DNA of 16,605 bases from Prevotellamassilia sp. GTDB lineage: Bacteria; Bacteroidota; Bacteroidia; Bacteroidales; Bacteroidaceae. Location of the stretch: assembly GCA_009775705.1 (NCBI GenBank), contig VSQE01000025.1, positions 15,296 to 31,900 of the forward strand, written 5' to 3'. The notes under the pieces were generated by a model. It made no database searches. It saw only the letters and a program-made list of their open reading frames with translations, and had not been told where the DNA came from. Shown piece after piece: positions 1 to 9,215 of this stretch (its first letter is position 1; each line of letters opens with the position of its first letter). Both the position numbers and the translations under genes were made by a program.

Positions 1-1722
1 TTGAGAGAAATCTCTCTTCCCAATGCCGCGAGCATAGGGGGGTATGCGTTCTCTGGTTGCAGCAGTCTTTCGAGTGTCACCTTGCCAACGACTTTGCAGG
101 AACTTGGAGACGGTGCGTTCTATGAATGCCCAAATCTTGAAGATGTTTACTGCTATGTGGTGTCACCATTCAACACTACAGCCTTCAGTAATACCGATGC
201 GTCTGCTACCACCCTGCATGTACCGGCATTCAGCGTAAGTGCATATATTCTGCATGACTACTGGTATAAATTCAATGAGATAGTAGCTCTTGAGGGCAAT
301 ATGGATAAGATAAGCATCATTTCTGATTTCACCATGACCGAACTCACGGGACTTGCGGAAAAGGCTGATCTGAGTGTTGATTTATTATTTTCTGAAAGAT
401 ATAGTTACTACGGATATCGTATAGGACATTTGACGGTATCGGCAAATGAAAAATGGACTCTTGGAAGTTATGTCCAAAGCCATATCTTAGCAGGCCTAAG
501 TCATTATGATGCTGATAGTGGTATAGGCACAACCATAATACCTTATAATGAAATGGCAGCCGATAATGTTGTTGTAAATTGCCGGCCTTACCAGGATCGC
601 TGGAACTTCATCTCGTTCCCGTTCGATGTGAATGTGTCGGATATTATTGCTCCTGAAGGTGCGTTGTGGGTCATTCGTAAATATTCCGGCGAAGACCGTG
701 CCAGGATGACCGGTAACACATGGCAGAACATGACTGACGGTATGACTCTAAGAGCGGGAGAAGGTTATATTCTGCATTATACCAATTCAGATAGAGATTC
801 GGAGAATTGGTTTACATTCAAAGCTGTCGACAACAGCAACAAGAACAATATTTTTGCATATCAGGACGTGACGAAGCCACTTGCGACTTACACGTCCGAC
901 CTCGCCCACAACCGTAGCTGGAACCTCATCGGTAATCCGTACCCTTGTTACTATGACACACGCAGCATCGAGCACAATGGTGTGATAACCGTATGGAACG
1001 GCCAGGGTTATACCGCATGCTCCCTGCTGGATGACAACTATGTTCTGCGACCTCATGAGGCGTTCTTCGTTCAGTGTCCGGCCGATGCTACAAGTATGAA
1101 ATTCAAGGCCGACGGTCGTCAGCATCATCCTGAGGCAAACGGCAACGCTTCATACGCAAGAGCCTATGGGGCAATGGGGGCCGGTTCAAGACGTGTCTAT
1201 AATCTTACCCTCGCCGGTGCAGACTATACCGACAAAACACGCATCGTTATCAACGAAGCGGCGAAGCTTGACTATGAGATCAGCTGCGATGCCAGCAAGT
1301 TTATGAGCGGCAACACCGCTGTTCCGCAAATCTACATACTTGAGAACGGCCAGCAGCTCGCTATTGACGAGCGTCCTCTTTCGGACGGAACCATTGCTCT
1401 TGGCACATACTTTGGTCAGGCAGGCGATTACACCATTGCTCTCCCGGCCAATCCGGATGAAGACATGCACGTTATGCTTACTGACAAGCAGACAAACACC
1501 ACCGTGGATCTGACGGAGGACTCATACAGGTTCTCTGCAGCACAAGGCGTAAATGATACGCGTTTCGTAATCAGCATCACGAATAATCCCACAGGCATCG
1601 GAGCAGTCATGAAGGATGCTTCCGGCAAGGAATCAACTATTTATAATCTGAAGGGCCAGCAGCTTTCTGCTCCCCGGAAGGGTATTAACATCGTCAACGG
1701 AAACAAGACACTCGTAAAATGA
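1..1722 (+). CDS. BspA-like leucine-rich-repeat surface protein, C-terminal part (5' end outside window)
   Basis: The frame is open from base 1 and ends at a TGA at 1720-1722; no start is visible, so this is the last 573 residues of a longer protein. Residues about 1-70 hold BspA-type (LRR_5) repeats, with motifs such as IGGYAFSGCSSLSSVTLP and LGDGAFYECPNLEDVYCY. A cap follows (HVPAFSVSAYILHDYWYKF). The middle is beta-rich and has the recurring WNFISFPFDV and WNLIGNPYPC motifs seen in Bacteroidales surface proteins. Residues about 390-535 look like the beta-sandwich that often precedes a T9SS sorting tail (DKQTNTTVDLTEDSYRFSA). The last about 28 residues, with IYNLKGQQLS and KGINIVNGNKTLVK, resemble a T9SS type A sorting signal. 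I infer a secreted or surface-anchored adhesin; ligand unknown. The stop overlaps the next gene's start by ATGA, suggesting translational coupling. Family assignment is firm, function is not. Confidence 0.85.
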   Translation: MREISLPNAASIGGYAFSGCSSLSSVTLPTTLQELGDGAFYECPNLEDVYCYVVSPFNTTAFSNTDASATTLHVPAFSVSAYILHDYWYKFNEIVALEGNMDKISIISDFTMTELTGLAEKADLSVDLLFSERYSYYGYRIGHLTVSANEKWTLGSYVQSHILAGLSHYDADSGIGTTIIPYNEMAADNVVVNCRPYQDRWNFISFPFDVNVSDIIAPEGALWVIRKYSGEDRARMTGNTWQNMTDGMTLRAGEGYILHYTNSDRDSENWFTFKAVDNSNKNNIFAYQDVTKPLATYTSDLAHNRSWNLIGNPYPCYYDTRSIEHNGVITVWNGQGYTACSLLDDNYVLRPHEAFFVQCPADATSMKFKADGRQHHPEANGNASYARAYGAMGAGSRRVYNLTLAGADYTDKTRIVINEAAKLDYEISCDASKFMSGNTAVPQIYILENGQQLAIDERPLSDGTIALGTYFGQAGDYTIALPANPDEDMHVMLTDKQTNTTVDLTEDSYRFSAAQGVNDTRFVISITNNPTGIGAVMKDASGKESTIYNLKGQQLSAPRKGINIVNGNKTLVK

Positions 1723-4700
1723 AAAAATATTTAAGCATCATATTCGCATGTCTGTTTGCACATCTGGCATGGGCACAGAGCGGCGAGGGATATGACCCTC
1801 AGAATCCTGCTGACCCTGATGTGTACTATAGACTTATGGTGGAGGCATCGCCGAAAAAAGGCGGAACGGTGAGTCCTTCGTCCCTGCAGCAGCTGTCGGC
1901 AGGCGCTACAACTTACTGCCATGCATCGGCCAATGCCGGTTACAAGTTCAGACAATGGATGGTGGGAGACAAGGTTGTCTCAACGGAAAGCAATTTCACA
2001 TACACCATGCCCGGGGAGAATGTGGCTCTCGTTGCCTATTTCGATTGGGTAGGCAATGAGGGCTATGACCCCGGAAATCCCGGAGATCCTTGTGCTGATG
2101 GCTATCAGCACAAGGTAACGCTTTATGCCACACCTTCGGCAGGCGGTGGTTTCAACAGCAGATCGTTCTATCTCTCCGAAGGCAAGACGACGAATGTCTA
2201 TGCCTACCCAAGCAGCGGTTACCGCTTTGTGTCTTGGAAGCAGAACGGCAGGATTGTCTCTACAAAGAATCCTATGGAAATAACCATGGGCACAGAGAAT
2301 CAGGAATACACGGCACAGTTTGTATATGATCCTCAGAATCCTGCCAATCCAGGAGCAAACAGTTTCAATGCTGCTACTGGCGAACTGGTGATTGATGACT
2401 TTGAAGCGGGAAGGTTGAGCAGTGCGATCTATTCCACCCTTGGTTCAGATGACAATTATGATAAGGTGAAGAGCATTACCGTCATCGGAGCTATGCAAGC
2501 CGGTGACTTCGGATTCCTTCGAAGCATGACAAATTGTATCGTAGCTGACATCTCCCGCACAACAGGTTATAGCAATGTGCCTGATTATGCTTTTGAAGGC
2601 GCTTCGGCATTGAGGACTCTTATCCTGCCATATTCTGTTGAGAGTATTGGTAGTCGGGCATTCGGTGGTTGTAGCAATCTGACAACTCTTTACTGCTATG
2701 CCACAACTCCACCGTCGGTATCTGGAACGACTTTCAATGATGTATCTTCTTCCCTGAAGGTACTCGTGCCGGCCTTGTCTCTGGAGCTGTACCAGAGTGC
2801 AAATTATTGGAAAGAATTTGTGCTGTCCGCACTGGACGGCGTAACAAATACGCTTACTATTTCGTTGCCGGATGATGCCAAGGATGGTCGCTACAAGAAC
2901 ATGATTTTGGAACTTGACAACATCACCAGTGGTCAGGTAAGCCGCATGCTCATTACGGACAGAACCTGTTATTCGTTTGTAAATCTTATCCACAATACAA
3001 AGTACAATGTGTATGTCAAGACAGCTAAGTCTGTTGTATTGGGTGAGATTCAAGATGTTGAGATTGTTGATCAGGATGTGGAAACGGCATTTGCCCGGTT
3101 GAAACAACCTCAGACCGTAACCCTGTCAGTAGTCAATGCCAAAGACGAAAATCTCACAGAGGACACTGACATTACATGGTTTGATGAAAGCGGGAAATAT
3201 CTCACAACCGGAAATACGATCTCCGGGTATGTGGACGGCACTTTGTTGAAGTATCGCATAAAACTCTCAAACGATGCAGCCTTGTATTATGTTGCTCCAC
3301 AGGATCCCACATACGAGGTAAAGGCAGGGAATAATGATGTCACTTGCGTGCTGTCTCCATTGCAGCTGATAACCGTTACAGGCTACGTCAGGAATACCAA
3401 CACAAAGAAAGGAATCTATGATGCCAGTGTGTCTATATCTCAACAGACCAGCGGCAAGCAGAGCCGCACGGTAGTAGCCAGGACGGATGTAAATGGTATG
3501 TTCACCGCAGAGGTGTATAACGCTCCTGCCAGCATATCCTGTGCAGCGTATGACTATGTGAACAAGTCTTTTGATATAGAGTCGTTTGCTGTGGCTGAAG
3601 GTAAGGCTAAGATGGATGATGTCATGCTGAATTCTATTGTGGGTGCGACAGTGAATATCAGTCTTACATATCAGGAAAGCGTATTGGAGGGTGTGGTTCC
3701 TGACGTTCAGGATTGGTATGACGACTATCAGAATGTGGCATTATCCGTGCATAACCTTACTACAGGTAAAGACGTTACTCAAATCAGTAACCGCTATCCT
3801 CAGTTTGTATTGATGGATGGAGTTAAAGTGGGTGACGAATTGAGGTTGACCGTTTCAAGCAAGAAGGATGTATTCGAGCCTGTTGTAATAGAGAAAACTG
3901 TTGGTGATTCAGAGAAGATCGATGCTGTCTTTGCTATCAAACAGTATGGCGGAATGCAAATATCTTATCAGACTACGACAAACGATGCGGTAGTAGGCAT
4001 ACTCTATGATAAGAACGGCTGTCTTCAGCAGAAAATGGAGTTCTCAAGCAATAATGTATCGTTCAGCGGACTTAAGGATGGTGAATATACCGTTGTTGCT
4101 ATGGGCAAGAATGACTCTTATAATTCCATCTACAACATATCGCGTTTGAGGGATGCCGGTCTCGCAGAAAGTGTGGACTATGTCAAGAGTAATATCAAGG
4201 TAGAAAGCGGTCTGATAAAGAATATAGCAATCGACAATGTTCCGTATTTGAATCTTGCGAAATTCCTGATAAATCAAGAGAAGTCCTCGTTGACTGTCAA
4301 CAAATCTTCTGTTGTAGCGGGAAACTACTTGACGTTTACGGGGGTTGTAGAACTGCAAGATGAAAACATCACAATAACAGATAGCATGTCTCTTGTAGTG
4401 GATTTCCCGTCTTCTGCTTCTTTTGTCAAAGGCTCTGTTATGGTGGATGAAAAAGTTGTTGACAATTATACTTTTGCAGACAATACTCTTACCGTACCTT
4501 TTAATAATGTAGGACAACAGAACAAGATAAAGTTCTGCGTCATTCCTACGGAAGAAGGCTCTTTCCAGCCCAATGCACTGGTCGGATTCAAGGCTGATGG
4601 AGAGGATGTGCTGATACCAGTAGGGTCAGCATCATACAGTGTTCAAAAGACAAGCATAGAAGTTATAAATAGAACAAATACTGAATTTGTGACTATTAGT

Positions 4701-7700
4701 GGTACCGCTGTAGCAAATGCTTTAGTGGAAGTTTTTGATAACGATTTGTTGATAGGTTTTATTACAACTAATGCCAATGGGGTATGGTCTGGTAGATTCG
4801 AACTAAAGAATGCTTATAATTTGTCAAAACACGACATATACGCACAAATTACCATTGATGATATATGCATTACAACAAATCACACGGAATGTCAAGTTTT
4901 TACAAATGATATTGTTGTAAAGACTATAACTATGTCACATTATAATGAATGGAAACATGCGACAGAAAGTATTACTATAGATTATCAGAATCAATCTTCT
5001 AACAAAAAATCTTATGATTTCTATCATACGGCACAATTTACCTTTAATGTTGATTTTAATCGTAATGACACAACATTAATAGATGATGTTGTAGTGATTG
5101 TGTGGAATTCTAAAGATGAAGCAACAAGATTATCAGCTTCTTACAGTCCATCATCAAAGAACTGGGTTGCAACTGGTACGTTTACTTCTTCAAATTTACC
5201 TTCTTCCCTTGATGTTGAATACGAGGTATATAATATTCCTCGTATTCCGGATAGAGAAAATATAAATGCTAACTGGAAAAATATTGATGTAGCAGGTATA
5301 GATATTAAAACTGATTTAGAATATATAAAAGAAAGCCTATCTGACACAGAAGAATTTGTAAAGAATGATAGTCTATATAATTGTTTGGATGAATTATTAT
5401 CCCAAGACGAAGTTAACACTGATCATTTAGATCAGCTACTTGTACAAGTAATTGATACAACTTTGTGCTATCAAGTTAATAATGAAGATTTAAATGCTAG
5501 ATTACAAGATTTTCTTAAAAACGACAATGAAGATGAAAATCTGTTGGACTCAATAGTTGGCGATTATTTTGATAAAGAATTCTTAAACTATTCATCTAAT
5601 AAATTTGATGATGTTGATAATATTGTTAATCTGTTTGCAACACATCCTTCAAACAATTACGTTATAGAGAAAATTGCGAATATCGATGATATTGAGTTAC
5701 TTAATGATGGGTTTGATAATTTGTTATGTTCTGACTCTACACATATTTATTATAAATATACCGATGATGGGGGCATATTTATAGATCCATCAAGAATGCT
5801 TAAGATTATTCTTCATGATGCCGAAAGTATAGAATACGCCAAAACTAAAGGAATGCTCAAAAAGGTTATAACATCACGTCCTGACCTATGGGCTAATTGC
5901 TTTGCGTTTATAAAATTCTACGCTGGCAGGCTAAAAGAGTTGAGAAACGGTCATTCTTCTGACATAAAAAAGACCATAAGTGAGACAGGTCAAACTTTAA
6001 AGGATCTGGCAGATGCTGTTAGTTGTTTTTATGTAAATGCACTTAAAGATGTAAAGTTATCAGTTGAGGCAAGATATAATGAAAAGAAAAGAATCACTCA
6101 GGAAGTTTATGATGAAAATATTAAGCTTAGAGATGATGTTACGGCTCGTGTAAATAATTCAAATAATGAAATCAAACGACTACAATTCGAAAACTTGATT
6201 GCAGATCCAGTAGAAGATGCTCAAAGAATAAAAGAAAATAAAGCTAGAATAAAAGACCTGACCGCAAGTATAAAAAGTGACAACAAATTCCTTCAATCAC
6301 TTAACAAAAGCATTGCTCGACAAGCAAAAAAGTTAGATGGTTTTAAAAAATGGTATAATACCATTACTAAAAAATTATATAAACTCCCTGCGACAATATC
6401 CAGAGGTGCTAAATTGAGCAAGGCTGTTAGTTCAGTTGGCAAGTTGGCTGGTCCTTTTGGTGTGTTAGTTGAAGCTTATTGTCTTTATATAGATATAGAT
6501 GAAGCATCAACGGAGATACAAGAATGGGGAGAGCTAATTAATGCTATTGACGCGAAACGCCCATGTAATGGAAGCAAAGAAGAATTAGAAAAAATATATG
6601 ACGATTGTATAAAAGATGGCGAACGTGTTTCTACTTTAATCAATTCTTGTATTGGAGCAGAAGAAATAGCTCTTGTTATCGATATAGGTTCCATTTTTAC
6701 ACCTCATCCATATGCTTTGTTTGCAGAGTGGTTGTTTTCTGGTGTATTAAATGGATACTCGGAAATTGTTAAGAATTTCAAGGTTTATTCAAAGTATGTA
6801 GAAAAAAGAGGTAATTACTATGTTCGTTTAATGAAACTAAAGTGTTTCTGTGAATGCGATATAAATGGCAATGGTTGTAAATGTCCCAAAGGAACATGTA
6901 TATGTAAAAGATGTTGTAAAAAGTGCAAGTGTAAAAACGGAGAAAAATGTACATGCAAGGGAAGTTGCAAATGTAAACCTAGAGAACCAAAGTTCAAGGG
7001 TAATCTTGATCCTTCAGGTTACGTTTACGAAGGTATCTTCAACAATCGTGTCGAGGGAGTTACGACAACTTGCTATCAAAAGATACAGGAAGAGGATATG
7101 TATGGCGATCTGCATGACAACATTTTGAAGTGGGATGCAGAAGAGTATGGTCAGGAAAACCCTCTTCATACCGACAAGGATGGATTCTACCAGTGGTTCG
7201 TTCCTGAAGGCCTTTGGCAAGTGAAGTATGAGAAGGAAGGTTATGAGACAACTTTCTCTGAGTGGCTGCCTGTTCCTCCTCCACAGCTTGACGTGAATAT
7301 CGGTATCGTACAGAACCGTCAGCCGGAGGTCAAAGAGGCTCACGCCTATGAGGATGGTGTTGAGCTCACCTTCGACAAATACATGATGCCGGCTTACCTG
7401 ACGGCAGATAACATCAAGGTAAGTCAGAACGGCAAGTATGTAGATGGTAAGGTTGTGCTCGTGGATGAAGAAGTGGCTTATCGTGATGAGAATGTGAAAT
7501 ATGCTTCGTGTGTACGCTTCGTTCCTAACACGGCATTCTCAGCAGGCAAGGAAGTAACACTTGTTGTCGCTAACCGTGTGAAGAGCTATGCCGGCGTCCA
7601 AATGGCGGAAACCTACACCCAAAGCTTTGACATAGAGAAAGAGGTGAGGAGTATTGTCACTGACAGTCTCGTAAAGGTTCCATACCAAGGTAACAAGGTT

Positions 7701-9215
7701 ATTACACTTTACGTTCAGCCTGCGGATGCCGCTGCCGGTAAGACTATGCATGCTGAGAGTTCGTCAGAGATGCTTGCATCACTCGTACAGAAGGCAGTGG
7801 TCATTGACGAGAATGGTATGGCTCAGTTCGGAATCAATGGTGAACTGCCAGGAACCACAGGTATTACGTTCAGCATGGATGGTGTAAAGACTACCGCTAC
7901 GGTGATTGCAAACGTAGGTGATTTCGAGGAATCTGTTGTTAATGAGCCTAAGGCTTCGCTTGTATCCGGCTCTTCTGTTTATCGCGGTACGACAGTGAAA
8001 CTGACTGCGGATAATAAAGATATGAGGATATGGTACACTACAGATGGAACTTGTCCTTGTGACGAAAATGGGTCTCGTAAGCAATATACCGATCCAATAG
8101 TTATTGACTCTGATGTGACGCTGAAGGCGATGGCGGAGAATGTTGATGGAGAAGCCAGCGATGTAGTAACATTTATTTACAACATTCTTCAAAGTAAGGC
8201 TGGAGTATCGCTGAACACTGGGTGGAACTGGATATCGTTTAATATGAAGAGTGATGCACTTGTTTCTGTCAATACAGCAATGGCTTCCGGCACATGGACT
8301 TCTGACGATGCAATCAAGGACAACAAGTACGTGGATATGTATTCCGTCAATCAGAAACAGTGGATAGGGACCTTGTCAAAACAGGGTGCAATGAACAATA
8401 TTCAAATGTATAAGGTGCGTTCTTCAAAGATGCAGACATTAAGTCTGATAGGTGAGGCTGTCCATCCTTCCGAAACCACCATAACCTTAGGCTCCGGTTG
8501 GAATTACATCAGCTATCTGCCATTGACAAACATGAGTGTCAGCGATGCGCTCAAAGGTTATAGGGCTGAGAACGGTGATGTCATCAAGTCGCAGGAGGCT
8601 TTTGCGATTTATTCAACGACCAACGGATGGGAAGGAGATCTCACTACATTGACTGTCGGATATGGCTACATGTTGAAGCGTGCAGCCAACGCATCTCAGA
8701 CAACCTTCACTTATCCAATGGAGATGTATAGTGCTTCAGTAAAAGCCGCTCTTGCTCCTGTTAAATTTTATCGCTATGCCGACAACATGAATATTGTGGG
8801 CGAAGTCGCAGGCATCACAATAGAAGACGGCGATAGTCTTGTGGCGTACATCAATGGCGAGGTACGTGGTGCGAGCCGTTTGGAAAGAAATAAGAAGGCT
8901 TTCCTTACTATCCAAGGAGATGATGAAGCTGAAGTCGCATTTGTTCTCGTCCGTAATGGTGAGATTATTGCTACTGCAAGCAATATGGTTGGTTATCAGA
9001 GTAACAACGTTCTTGGAACAGGCGATGCGCCAACAGCAATTACTTTCGTAACCGATGATCGGAATAGTGATGGTGGTATTGGCATGGTTAAGGCAATCTA
9101 TAGCATCAACGGCATAAAGATGAATACAAGAAGACTGGGCAATGTTCCTCCTGGTACTTATATCGTTTATTCTGAGAAGAATGGAAATACTTGTGTAACA
9201 AAATTCATTAAATGA
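1719..9215 (+). CDS. Giant secreted multidomain protein (2498 aa) with InlB-like, LRR, Ig-like, helical, Cys-rich, chitobiase-like and T9SS-like C-terminal regions
   Basis: The start is the ATG overlapping the previous stop (ATGA), directly followed by a signal peptide ending near AHLAWAQ (residues 1-20). Approximate order of domains: two divergent InlB B-type repeats (36-110, 127-202), each introduced by a YDPxNPxxP linker; a BspA-like leucine-rich patch (about 215-370); a carboxypeptidase-regulatory-like fold (about 550-640); further beta modules, one adhesin-like (about 888-975); a bacterial Ig-like module with a GVWSGRF motif (about 985-1040); a beta module (about 1055-1170); a largely helical stretch with coiled coil (1446-1543) and two hydrophobic segments (1563-1593, 1648-1679); a 15-cysteine cluster (1709-1752); a Cna/CarboxypepD-like module starting DPSGYVYEG (about 1763-1860); an SbsA-type Ig-like domain (about 1866-1970); a chitobiase C-terminal-like module (about 2078-2157); two GWN-IS modules (GWNWISF, GWNYISYLP); a beta-domain with NGEVRGAS (2357-2443); and a T9SS type A-like tail (about 2454-2498, AIYSINGIKM). 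No catalytic site was recognised. I infer a T9SS-exported adhesin or scaffold. The central AT-rich part may be a separately acquired module. Confidence 0.85.
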   Translation: MKKYLSIIFACLFAHLAWAQSGEGYDPQNPADPDVYYRLMVEASPKKGGTVSPSSLQQLSAGATTYCHASANAGYKFRQWMVGDKVVSTESNFTYTMPGENVALVAYFDWVGNEGYDPGNPGDPCADGYQHKVTLYATPSAGGGFNSRSFYLSEGKTTNVYAYPSSGYRFVSWKQNGRIVSTKNPMEITMGTENQEYTAQFVYDPQNPANPGANSFNAATGELVIDDFEAGRLSSAIYSTLGSDDNYDKVKSITVIGAMQAGDFGFLRSMTNCIVADISRTTGYSNVPDYAFEGASALRTLILPYSVESIGSRAFGGCSNLTTLYCYATTPPSVSGTTFNDVSSSLKVLVPALSLELYQSANYWKEFVLSALDGVTNTLTISLPDDAKDGRYKNMILELDNITSGQVSRMLITDRTCYSFVNLIHNTKYNVYVKTAKSVVLGEIQDVEIVDQDVETAFARLKQPQTVTLSVVNAKDENLTEDTDITWFDESGKYLTTGNTISGYVDGTLLKYRIKLSNDAALYYVAPQDPTYEVKAGNNDVTCVLSPLQLITVTGYVRNTNTKKGIYDASVSISQQTSGKQSRTVVARTDVNGMFTAEVYNAPASISCAAYDYVNKSFDIESFAVAEGKAKMDDVMLNSIVGATVNISLTYQESVLEGVVPDVQDWYDDYQNVALSVHNLTTGKDVTQISNRYPQFVLMDGVKVGDELRLTVSSKKDVFEPVVIEKTVGDSEKIDAVFAIKQYGGMQISYQTTTNDAVVGILYDKNGCLQQKMEFSSNNVSFSGLKDGEYTVVAMGKNDSYNSIYNISRLRDAGLAESVDYVKSNIKVESGLIKNIAIDNVPYLNLAKFLINQEKSSLTVNKSSVVAGNYLTFTGVVELQDENITITDSMSLVVDFPSSASFVKGSVMVDEKVVDNYTFADNTLTVPFNNVGQQNKIKFCVIPTEEGSFQPNALVGFKADGEDVLIPVGSASYSVQKTSIEVINRTNTEFVTISGTAVANALVEVFDNDLLIGFITTNANGVWSGRFELKNAYNLSKHDIYAQITIDDICITTNHTECQVFTNDIVVKTITMSHYNEWKHATESITIDYQNQSSNKKSYDFYHTAQFTFNVDFNRNDTTLIDDVVVIVWNSKDEATRLSASYSPSSKNWVATGTFTSSNLPSSLDVEYEVYNIPRIPDRENINANWKNIDVAGIDIKTDLEYIKESLSDTEEFVKNDSLYNCLDELLSQDEVNTDHLDQLLVQVIDTTLCYQVNNEDLNARLQDFLKNDNEDENLLDSIVGDYFDKEFLNYSSNKFDDVDNIVNLFATHPSNNYVIEKIANIDDIELLNDGFDNLLCSDSTHIYYKYTDDGGIFIDPSRMLKIILHDAESIEYAKTKGMLKKVITSRPDLWANCFAFIKFYAGRLKELRNGHSSDIKKTISETGQTLKDLADAVSCFYVNALKDVKLSVEARYNEKKRITQEVYDENIKLRDDVTARVNNSNNEIKRLQFENLIADPVEDAQRIKENKARIKDLTASIKSDNKFLQSLNKSIARQAKKLDGFKKWYNTITKKLYKLPATISRGAKLSKAVSSVGKLAGPFGVLVEAYCLYIDIDEASTEIQEWGELINAIDAKRPCNGSKEELEKIYDDCIKDGERVSTLINSCIGAEEIALVIDIGSIFTPHPYALFAEWLFSGVLNGYSEIVKNFKVYSKYVEKRGNYYVRLMKLKCFCECDINGNGCKCPKGTCICKRCCKKCKCKNGEKCTCKGSCKCKPREPKFKGNLDPSGYVYEGIFNNRVEGVTTTCYQKIQEEDMYGDLHDNILKWDAEEYGQENPLHTDKDGFYQWFVPEGLWQVKYEKEGYETTFSEWLPVPPPQLDVNIGIVQNRQPEVKEAHAYEDGVELTFDKYMMPAYLTADNIKVSQNGKYVDGKVVLVDEEVAYRDENVKYASCVRFVPNTAFSAGKEVTLVVANRVKSYAGVQMAETYTQSFDIEKEVRSIVTDSLVKVPYQGNKVITLYVQPADAAAGKTMHAESSSEMLASLVQKAVVIDENGMAQFGINGELPGTTGITFSMDGVKTTATVIANVGDFEESVVNEPKASLVSGSSVYRGTTVKLTADNKDMRIWYTTDGTCPCDENGSRKQYTDPIVIDSDVTLKAMAENVDGEASDVVTFIYNILQSKAGVSLNTGWNWISFNMKSDALVSVNTAMASGTWTSDDAIKDNKYVDMYSVNQKQWIGTLSKQGAMNNIQMYKVRSSKMQTLSLIGEAVHPSETTITLGSGWNYISYLPLTNMSVSDALKGYRAENGDVIKSQEAFAIYSTTNGWEGDLTTLTVGYGYMLKRAANASQTTFTYPMEMYSASVKAALAPVKFYRYADNMNIVGEVAGITIEDGDSLVAYINGEVRGASRLERNKKAFLTIQGDDEAEVAFVLVRNGEIIATASNMVGYQSNNVLGTGDAPTAITFVTDDRNSDGGIGMVKAIYSINGIKMNTRRLGNVPPGTYIVYSEKNGNTCVTKFIK
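1791..2351 (+). repeat. Three YDPxNPxxP linker repeats flanking two InlB-like domains
   Basis: Inside the giant gene, the nine-residue linker appears at residues 25-33 (YDPQNPADP), 116-124 (YDPGNPGDP) and 203-211 (YDPQNPANP). Spacings are 91 and 87 residues, one domain each. The two domains share the pattern GY-F--W----VST followed by a methionine-containing strand, so they are homologous. Copies 1 and 3 are also close at DNA level over 1791-1817 and 2325-2351, with copy 2 (from 2064) more diverged. Repeats of this kind are common in Bacteroidetes surface proteins and allow copy-number change by recombination. Confidence 0.8.
4650..7010 (+). other. AT-rich internal module of the giant gene (approx. 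residues 978-1764)
   Basis: Base composition falls visibly within the open frame near 4650 and recovers near 7010. By hand count 21 of 60 bases are G or C at 5401-5460, against 32 of 60 at 2101-2160 in the same gene. The segment encodes an Ig-like module, a beta module, then roughly 600 mostly helical, charged residues with a coiled coil at 1446-1543, two glycine- and hydrophobic-rich segments, and the cysteine cluster. The reading frame stays open throughout, so it is a working in-frame part. No family was recognised for the helical part (about 1180-1700). Boundaries are approximate, judged by eye. Likely explanations are module exchange or transfer from an AT-rich source, or selection on codon use for lysine- and asparagine-rich protein. 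Confidence 0.6.
6843..6974 (+). other. Metallothionein-like cysteine cluster in the giant protein (residues 1709-1752)
   Basis: Fifteen cysteines occur in 44 residues, mostly as C-x-C pairs: CFCEC, CKC, CIC, CC, CKC, CTC, CKC, with lysine and glycine between. There are no aromatic residues except one phenylalanine, and there is no histidine. Dense C-x-C pairs with lysines are the hallmark of metallothioneins, which bind soft metals through thiolate clusters. Here the cluster sits inside a protein with a signal peptide, where oxidising conditions might instead give a disulfide-tied knob. It separates the helical region from the DPSGYVYEG beta module. Metal binding is inference. Confidence 0.6.

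Noticed and set aside
1..3. TTG at base 1 as a start codon
   Set aside because: The frame is open to the window edge and begins in the middle of leucine-rich repeats with no signal peptide, so the true start is upstream.
2445..3107. 220-codon minus frame inside the giant gene
   Set aside because: Antisense shadow of a well-supported coding region with no recognisable features.
6865..7128. 87-codon + frame across the cysteine cluster
   Set aside because: Off-frame reading of the same DNA; the giant gene's frame gives the regular C-x-C pattern and is continuous.
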